Shown here one piece after another: positions 41,034 to 45,712 of a stretch of 45,712 bases of DNA. Source of the DNA: Actinobacteria bacterium HGW-Actinobacteria-1 (lineage in GTDB: Bacteria > Actinomycetota > Coriobacteriia > Anaerosomatales > Anaerosomataceae); NCBI GenBank assembly GCA_002841355.1, contig PHFB01000014.1, positions 1-45,712 on the forward strand, given 5' to 3'. The notes beneath the pieces are model-generated. The model was not told the DNA's origin. It saw nothing but the letters and a program-made list of their open reading frames with translations, and did not search any database. Numbering within the stretch: position 1 is the stretch's first letter; every line of letters begins with the position of its first letter. The translations under genes and the position numbers were made by a program.

Positions 41034-41753
41034 CTACGCGCCGGTGCCCTTGAGACCCGCGAGGCGCGCCTCGACCTCGGCGTCGTCCTGCGCGGTATCG
41101 AGATCCTCGAACTGCGCATCGAGCGACGAGGCTGCGAGCTCTGCGGCGCCACGCGCCTTCGCCTCTTCGCGCCGGATCTTATCTTCGAATCTACCGATCT
41201 CGCTCGTCGGATCCGTCATGTCCACAGACTTGATCGCGTCCTGCACCTGGTTCTGCGCATCGGCGATCCGCGCCCGGGCAACCAGCTCGTCGCGCTTGGA
41301 CTTCAGGTCATCGAGCTTGCCCTTCATGGCGTCAAGCCCCGAGCGGAGCTTCGCAACGACTTCGGTCTGGCTCGCCACGGTCGGCTTGAGCGCAGCCGCT
41401 TCCTGCTCGAAATCGATTTGCTTCTTGAGCGCGAGCCGGGCAAGGTTGTCGAACTTCTCCGCATCGGCCGTCTGACCCGCGGCGCGCAGCTCGTCGGCCT
41501 TGGCGCTCGCAGCCTTCGCCTTGCCGCCCCACTCGGCGGCTGCGTTCTCGTCCTCGCGGACGTCGTCTTCCATCATCCGGAGCCCACCGATTGTCTGCGC
41601 GACGGCGGCCTCGGCCTCCTGGATGCCGTTGGTGTAGTCGCGGATCATCTGGTCGAGCATGACCTGCGGGTCCTCAGCGGCATCGATGAGGCTGTTGATG
41701 TTCGCTCGCGCAAGTTGCGCGATCCTCCCGAGAATCGACTGCTGTGACGGCAT
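41034..41753 (-). CDS. pspA: PspA/IM30-family membrane-stress protein
   Basis: 239 residues, GGAGG 7 bases before the ATG. Almost wholly helical and charged, with the PspA layout: an N-terminal amphipathic segment (SILGRIAQLARANINSLIDAAEDP), DPQVMLDQMIRDYTNGIQEAEAAVA, and long coiled coils to about residue 200. PspA/IM30/Vipp1 proteins are ESCRT-III relatives that coat and repair damaged membranes. It follows the TPM-domain gene by 50 bp on the same strand, with a small hairpin in between, so both are likely one envelope-stress operon. No PspB/PspC or PspF homologue is near. Confidence 0.93.
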   Translation of the reverse strand: MPSQQSILGRIAQLARANINSLIDAAEDPQVMLDQMIRDYTNGIQEAEAAVAQTIGGLRMMEDDVREDENAAAEWGGKAKAASAKADELRAAGQTADAEKFDNLARLALKKQIDFEQEAAALKPTVASQTEVVAKLRSGLDAMKGKLDDLKSKRDELVARARIADAQNQVQDAIKSVDMTDPTSEIGRFEDKIRREEAKARGAAELAASSLDAQFEDLDTAQDDAEVEARLAGLKGTGA

Positions 41754-41777
41754 CTTTGCTCCTCCGTTTCCTTTTCG

Positions 41778-41792
41778 CGAGGCATCGCCTCG
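41778..41792 (-). other. Intergenic hairpin between TPM gene and pspA
   Basis: CGAGGC-ATC-GCCTCG (41778-41792), a perfect 6-bp stem in the 50-bp spacer, upstream of the pspA ribosome-binding site. It could set the relative mRNA stability or expression of the two genes. Confidence 0.4.
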
Positions 41793-41803
41793 TGGTTCCC
41801 CGT

Positions 41804-43792
41804 TTAGAAGCGCCCGCCGCCTCCGCGGCGTGTGCTCGAACTGCTGCGGCTCGTACCGCTGCTACCGCGCGACGAGCCACCGAATCCGCCCGAAGAGCGC
41901 CTGCCCGATGACATCCCACCGCCAAGGATCGCGCCGGCGGCGCGTCCCCATCCGTCCGAAGAACCGGTGGATGGCCGAGGCGCGCTCGGCGGGCTGGGCG
42001 TGACGCTACGGTCGTGTGCTGCGACGTCTGATTGCGCGTAGCGCGCGGCGGACTCCGCATACTGCTGCGCCGACTGCGCCTCGGCCAGTGCGGCATTCAC
42101 GTCGGTCGCCAACAGCGACTCGGCTCGCGCCAGCCGCGTTGACGCCTCGCCGAGCGCCGAGCGCGCCTGCGCGCCGACCACACCGCTGCGGGTGGCGATG
42201 AACGCGTCGGCAGAAGCGATCCGGTCGCGTGCGGTCGTGATGGTGCTGGTCGCCGCCGCCCGGGCAGCGGCAGCCTGAGCCGCCGCGTCGCGAGCCGCGC
42301 CGAGCGCCGCGTTGAGCTGCTCGGCGGTGGAGCGCACCTGCGCGAGGTGGGCAATCGGGTCGAACGGGGGCGCGCCGCTTGCTGCACGCGCCTCTGCGGC
42401 AACACGTCGTGCGGTCACTGCGAGCTGACCGAGTTCGGGCGTGCCGACTCCTTCGGCTGCCGCCGCAGCCTGCTCCAATGCCAGCGACTCATCGACGAGG
42501 CTCTTGCCAGCCTGAGCCAGCTGCTCGCGAGCCGCGGCGACTGCTGCGATGAGGCGCTCGGACAGCACGACCGCGTCCTCGGCTTCCCGGGTCGCGATCG
42601 CCGCGGCGGCGCTGTCGCCGGAAGCGCTCGCAGCCGTACCCCGCTCGATCGCGGCGCGGGCGAACGCCATCGCTTCCTTCGCTTCAACGTCGTCGTCCGC
42701 CACCTCGCCAAGCGCCGCGGGCAGATACGCCGCCTTGAGCTCACCGAGCGTAGCCGTCGCACCCGCCAGTTGGCCCTCCGCTGCCGTAAGCCTCTTCGTC
42801 ACCTCGCCGAGGACTTCATCGGCGCGACCGGCGATGTTGCGCAGCCGGGCGAATCCTTCGGCCTTCTCGTCAAGGCGCGCGTCCGCTTGCTCACTAAGCT
42901 CGATGATTCGCTTGAGCATCTCTCGGCGTGTCGGCTCGTCTTCAGGTTCCGCGTCGTACACCTTCTGCTGGATACCGAAAGCCTCGGCGACCTGCTTCTT
43001 CGAGTCGGCCAGCGCCGTCGCGTACTCCTTCACGGCGTCAGCGCCGAATTCCGCCTCGGCGAAACCAAGCTCCTGCTCCGAGGTCCGCAGGGCGTCGTCG
43101 ACGGCCACGAGCAGCTGCCCCGCCTTGGTCTCAAGCGACTTGGTGTCGAGCTCTCCGGTCGCCGATGCTGCTACAGGCCCGCGAACCTTCCGGCGCTTGG
43201 ATGCGAAGAATGCGATCACGCCGCCGATGATCGCCACGATTCCGGCCGGCAACAGGCAGCCGAGCAGCGATGCGGGCTTGGCATTCTCGGATGCCGGCGC
43301 TGCGGGCTCGGCAGCGGCCGCAAGCGCAGCGCCATAGCCGTCCGCGGCGCCGATGGCCGCACCCGCCCAGTCCGACTTCTGCAGCGCCGGCTCGATCGAA
43401 TCCGTCGCAACCTCTTCCAGCTGCGCGTCGGTAAGACCGAACTCCTGGCCCACCGACCACGCGTACTGACGGTCGTTCACCGCAACGGCAAGGAGGATGT
43501 CGTTGATGCCAAGCCCGTTGAGCTCGGCCGTCCGATTCGCCCATTCGACCGAGTCCATGCCATCGAACGACGCCACATACACCACGAACAGCTGGATGTC
43601 ATGTTCGGCGTTGAGGCGATCGAGCGCCTCGGTCACCATGCTCTTCTCGGCGCTGGGGACCGCGCCGGCATCATCGGTGAGCTGCTGCGCATTAAGAACG
43701 AGCGGCGGGGCGGCTTGGGCCACAGGCACGAAGGAAACGCAGACGACGGCGACGATACAGAGCACGACCGAGATACGCTTCAGCCTGTTCAA
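41804..43792 (-). CDS. TPM-domain membrane protein with long cytoplasmic coiled coil
   Basis: 662 residues from a TTG at 43792 (GGGGGTGG upstream). A signal peptide (about 1-28) is followed by an extracytoplasmic TPM domain (about 30-160; DDAGAVPSAEKSMVTEALDRLNAE, VVYVASFDGMDSVEWANRTAELNGLG, ILLAVAVNDRQYAWSVG). Then come a membrane helix (LLPAGIVAIIGGVIAFFAS, about 182-200), a very long Ala/Glu-rich coiled coil (about 215-590) and a Gly/Ser/Arg-rich tail ending RRGGGGRF. TPM proteins are found with envelope-stress or repair systems. The pairing with pspA supports such a role: an outer sensor linked through the membrane to a coiled coil that could touch PspA. That link is inference. Confidence 0.87.
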   Translation of the reverse strand: MNRLKRISVVLCIVAVVCVSFVPVAQAAPPLVLNAQQLTDDAGAVPSAEKSMVTEALDRLNAEHDIQLFVVYVASFDGMDSVEWANRTAELNGLGINDILLAVAVNDRQYAWSVGQEFGLTDAQLEEVATDSIEPALQKSDWAGAAIGAADGYGAALAAAAEPAAPASENAKPASLLGCLLPAGIVAIIGGVIAFFASKRRKVRGPVAASATGELDTKSLETKAGQLLVAVDDALRTSEQELGFAEAEFGADAVKEYATALADSKKQVAEAFGIQQKVYDAEPEDEPTRREMLKRIIELSEQADARLDEKAEGFARLRNIAGRADEVLGEVTKRLTAAEGQLAGATATLGELKAAYLPAALGEVADDDVEAKEAMAFARAAIERGTAASASGDSAAAAIATREAEDAVVLSERLIAAVAAAREQLAQAGKSLVDESLALEQAAAAAEGVGTPELGQLAVTARRVAAEARAASGAPPFDPIAHLAQVRSTAEQLNAALGAARDAAAQAAAARAAATSTITTARDRIASADAFIATRSGVVGAQARSALGEASTRLARAESLLATDVNAALAEAQSAQQYAESAARYAQSDVAAHDRSVTPSPPSAPRPSTGSSDGWGRAAGAILGGGMSSGRRSSGGFGGSSRGSSGTSRSSSSTRRGGGGRF

Positions 43793-43905
43793 GCCGAACC
43801 ACCCCCACCAGTGTGTGCGCGGACTTCGCAGCGACCATGCGCGGTCATGCCCAGATGGTACCCCGAGGGTCGGTGATAAGAAACCGGCGTTAAGTACGAC
43901 CGCAG

Positions 43906-45054
43906 CTATGCCTCGCGGACCGTCCGCACGATGCGGTCGAGAATCTCGTCGAGGATCTCGGGGTGCGTCGCGAAGTTGAGGCGCGCGAAGCCCTTCCCCG
44001 CCAGGCCGAATTCGGGTCCCGCCGAGAGTCCCACCAACCCGCGCTCAAGCAGATGCTTTGCCGGGTCATCGGCGATGCTTGTCGCCCGGAAGTCGAGCCA
44101 CGCAAGGTATGTGGCCTCCGGCCGCCCGACGATCACCTCAGGGAGTTCCGCCGAGATGCGCTCGAGCAGGTGATCACGGTTGGCGCGCAACGTCTCCACC
44201 GTGCCGAGCAGCCACTCTTCCCCGCCCGTCCATGCCGCGAGCGTCGCGTGCGCGCCAAGCGCGTTCACGCCCCCCAGCATGTGCGGCGGAAGCGCGCCGA
44301 TCCCCTCGGCGACCTTCTCGGCGCCGAGGAAGCCCACAGCACAGCTCAGGCCGCCTAGGCTGAAGCTCTTGCTGGCAGCGGTCACCGTCACGCACCGCGC
44401 CGCCACGTCCGGGCCGAGCGACGCGAAGGGGATGTGCGTGGCACCGGGGTAGACGAAGTCCTGCCAGATCTCGTCGCTGATCACGAGCAGATCGCGCTCC
44501 TCGGCAACCTCCGCGACGATGCGCAGCTCCTCCGCCGAGTACGCCCGGCCGCTCGGATTGTGCGGATTGCACAGGAGAATGGCGCGCGTGCCCTCATCGA
44601 TGGCCGAGCGAAGCGCGCTGGCGTCGATGCGCCACTCGGTCTCGTTCAGCCGATATTCCACGAGGCGGCATCCCGACTTCTTCACGATGCCGTAAAACGG
44701 CGCGTAGACGGGCGTGAAGAGCAGCACGCCGTCGCCAGGTTCAGTGGCAACCGCAAGCGCCGCCGAGATGGGCTGCAGCGTGCTGGTGAACACCTTCGTC
44801 CGCTCGACGTCGGGCCGCCAGCCGAAGCGGCGCTCGGACCATGCGACCCACGCCTTGGGGATGCTGTCGTCGAACGCGGCCATGTTGTAGCCGAAGTCCC
44901 CCGCCTCGACCATCGGCCGAAGCGCATCGATGATCACGGGTGCCGTCGGGAAGTCCATGTCCGCGACCCACGCCGGGATCACATCGGCGCCCCAACGCTG
45001 CCACTTGATACCGGAGAGCGCCCGCAGGCGGTCCATGTCCGCTGGTGTGCTCAT
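43906..45054 (-). CDS. MalY/PatB-type PLP aminotransferase (likely cystathionine beta-lyase)
   Basis: 382 residues from the ATG at 45054. Fold-type I aminotransferase of the MalY/PatB subgroup: KWQRWGADVIPAWVADMDFPTAP at the N-terminus, LLFTPVYAPFYGIVKKSG, CNPHNPSGRAYSAEEL, VISDEIWQDFVYPG (PLP-N1 Asp), TAASKSFSLGGL (Schiff-base Lys), and the substrate-carboxylate Arg in GFARLNFATH. Members cleave C-S bonds of cystathionine or cysteine, releasing pyruvate and ammonia. It follows the YqeY gene by 7 bp, so the two are co-transcribed. The 113-bp spacer to the TPM gene shows no feature. Confidence 0.93.
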   Translation of the reverse strand: MSTPADMDRLRALSGIKWQRWGADVIPAWVADMDFPTAPVIIDALRPMVEAGDFGYNMAAFDDSIPKAWVAWSERRFGWRPDVERTKVFTSTLQPISAALAVATEPGDGVLLFTPVYAPFYGIVKKSGCRLVEYRLNETEWRIDASALRSAIDEGTRAILLCNPHNPSGRAYSAEELRIVAEVAEERDLLVISDEIWQDFVYPGATHIPFASLGPDVAARCVTVTAASKSFSLGGLSCAVGFLGAEKVAEGIGALPPHMLGGVNALGAHATLAAWTGGEEWLLGTVETLRANRDHLLERISAELPEVIVGRPEATYLAWLDFRATSIADDPAKHLLERGLVGLSAGPEFGLAGKGFARLNFATHPEILDEILDRIVRTVREA

Positions 45055-45061
45055 CAGGATG

Positions 45062-45505
45062 TCAGTTGAGCTTCGAGCCGACGATCTTCGCAACCTCGGC
45101 CTTATCGCAGTTGCCGCCGGTCTCCGAAACGACCAGGCCGATGACCTTGCCCATGTCGCGCTTGCCCGCGAACTCACCTGCTGCCAGCACGCGGTCGACC
45201 AACGCGACGAGCTCGTCGCCGGCGACCTGCCTGGGCAGGTACCCTTCAAGGATGTCGACCTGCTGCTGCAGAAGCTCGGTACGCTCGGCGTTCGTGCCGG
45301 CCTTGATCGACCCCTCAAGCGTCTCACCGGTCTGCTTCAGCACCTTCTTGAATGCCGAGACGACCTCTTCGTCCGTGAGCTCCTGGTGCGATTCCTTCTC
45401 GCGGGTGTCGATCTCGTTCTTCACGAGTCGCAGAATGCCGATGCGGATCTTGTCGTGCTCGCGCATCGCTTTGGTGATCTCGCTCGTGATGAGGGCTTTG
45501 TCCAT
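45062..45505 (-). CDS. yqeY: YqeY-family (GatB/YqeY domain) protein
   Basis: 147 residues from the ATG at 45505, GGAG 6 bases upstream. Typical YqeY sequence: KIRIGILRLVKNEIDTREKE, DEEVVSAFKKVLKQ, QVDILEGYLPRQV, DMGKVIGLVV and GSKLN at the end. It is related to the C-terminal tRNA-binding domain of GatB and is thought to have a tRNA- or amidotransferase-related role, not fully known. Small, soluble and cytosolic. First gene of a two-gene unit with the MalY-type lyase. Confidence 0.93.
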   Translation of the reverse strand: MDKALITSEITKAMREHDKIRIGILRLVKNEIDTREKESHQELTDEEVVSAFKKVLKQTGETLEGSIKAGTNAERTELLQQQVDILEGYLPRQVAGDELVALVDRVLAAGEFAGKRDMGKVIGLVVSETGGNCDKAEVAKIVGSKLN

Positions 45506-45585
45506 GATGTGCTCCGTCCGTCGAACCCGCTGTGCTCCAGAGAACGTACCACGACCGGACCGCCTCCTCCCACACCGCACGCGAA

Positions 45586-45611
45586 AAGGGCGGGCCCGGA
45601 GGCCCGCCCTT
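45586..45611 (-). terminator. Rho-independent terminator after the right-edge CWB2 gene
   Basis: AAGGGCGGGCC (45586-45596) / GGCCCGCCCTT (45601-45611), 11-bp perfect stem with a 4-base loop. Read on the minus strand it is followed by TTTTCGC, so it ends the transcript of the partial gene at 45632. Confidence 0.82.
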
Positions 45612-45631
45612 CATCGTTGCGTGCTGGCGTG

Positions 45632-45712
45632 CTATGGCGTGAAGATCGCCATCACCGCGTCGCGCACCGCCTGCGAGAGGGCAGGAAGCCCGCCGAGGAA
45701 GCGCACGCTTGA
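45632..45712 (-). CDS. C-terminal end of a CWB2 cell-wall-binding protein, cut by window edge
   Basis: The minus strand is open from the window edge to a TAG at 45632-45634, giving 26 residues that read VRFLGGLPALSQAVRDAVMAI. This is the last strand and helix of a CWB2 repeat ('yilGG..avs.av...l..i'), as at the C-terminus of the propeller protein at 15745. A terminator follows it. This would be the third CWB2 protein in the window; the rest lies to the right. Confidence 0.65.
   Translation of the reverse strand, partial: SSVRFLGGLPALSQAVRDAVMAIFTP

Overview
The window is a 45.7-kb, strongly G+C-rich stretch of a bacterial chromosome, densely packed with genes on both strands. No rRNA, tRNA, CRISPR array, insertion sequence or phage gene was seen. 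The protein set suggests a Gram-positive (monoderm) actinobacterium, plausibly of the Coriobacteriia type. The reasons are three proteins with CWB2 cell-wall-binding repeats, a heliorhodopsin, lipoprotein and C-terminal-anchor surface proteins, a Bacillus-type HutG, and arginine deiminase plus carbamate kinase. This placement is an inference; no marker gene for taxonomy is present.

Layout. 1-6.9 kb: the start of a YgjP-like metallopeptidase (cut by the window edge), a degenerate HMA-like small protein, a bacteriohemerythrin, a secreted DUF4091/GH123-like protein, an RlmA-like rRNA methyltransferase, a TM1586-type nitroreductase, an M28 aminopeptidase and thymidine kinase. 7-13.4 kb: an orphan 5TM-LYT histidine kinase, a hot-dog thioesterase, and a MarR regulator in a tightly overlapping operon with a heterodimeric ABC exporter. 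13.4-15.7 kb: a double-CDGSH iron-sulfur protein, and a multi-pass membrane protein divergent from a LysR regulator. 15.7-23.6 kb: a secreted beta-propeller with CWB2 repeats, then a complete histidine-degradation locus (hutH-hutU-hutI with 4-bp overlaps, and hutG divergent). 23.7-27.8 kb: a very large secreted multicopper oxidase fused to an Fn3-like domain and three CWB2 repeats. 27.9-32.8 kb: carbamate kinase and arginine deiminase on the minus strand, flanking a plus-strand MBOAT/SGNH acyltransferase pair. 32.9-35.9 kb: a membrane-anchored beta-propeller and a B12-binding-domain radical SAM protein. 35.9-40.9 kb: a dCache-HAMP-PAS histidine kinase in an operon with a substrate-binding lipoprotein, divergent from a heliorhodopsin, which converges with a second nitroreductase. 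41-43.8 kb: a TPM-domain/PspA envelope-stress pair. 43.9 kb to the end: a MalY/PatB-type aminotransferase, a YqeY protein and the last 26 residues of another CWB2 protein.

How the parts may work together. Histidine and arginine catabolism would supply nitrogen and, through carbamate kinase, ATP. No ornithine carbamoyltransferase or amino-acid antiporter is in the window. The surface layer is represented by two propellers, the multicopper oxidase, the DUF4091 protein and the MBOAT/SGNH pair. Sensing is represented by two orphan histidine kinases, the heliorhodopsin, a LysR and a MarR. The most noteworthy loci are the heliorhodopsin beside a lipoprotein/kinase pair, and the wall-anchored multicopper oxidase. 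Several surface-protein genes also have leaders in which the ribosome-binding site can pair with upstream sequence. Start codons were re-chosen from ribosome-binding sites in many genes; GTG starts are common here.
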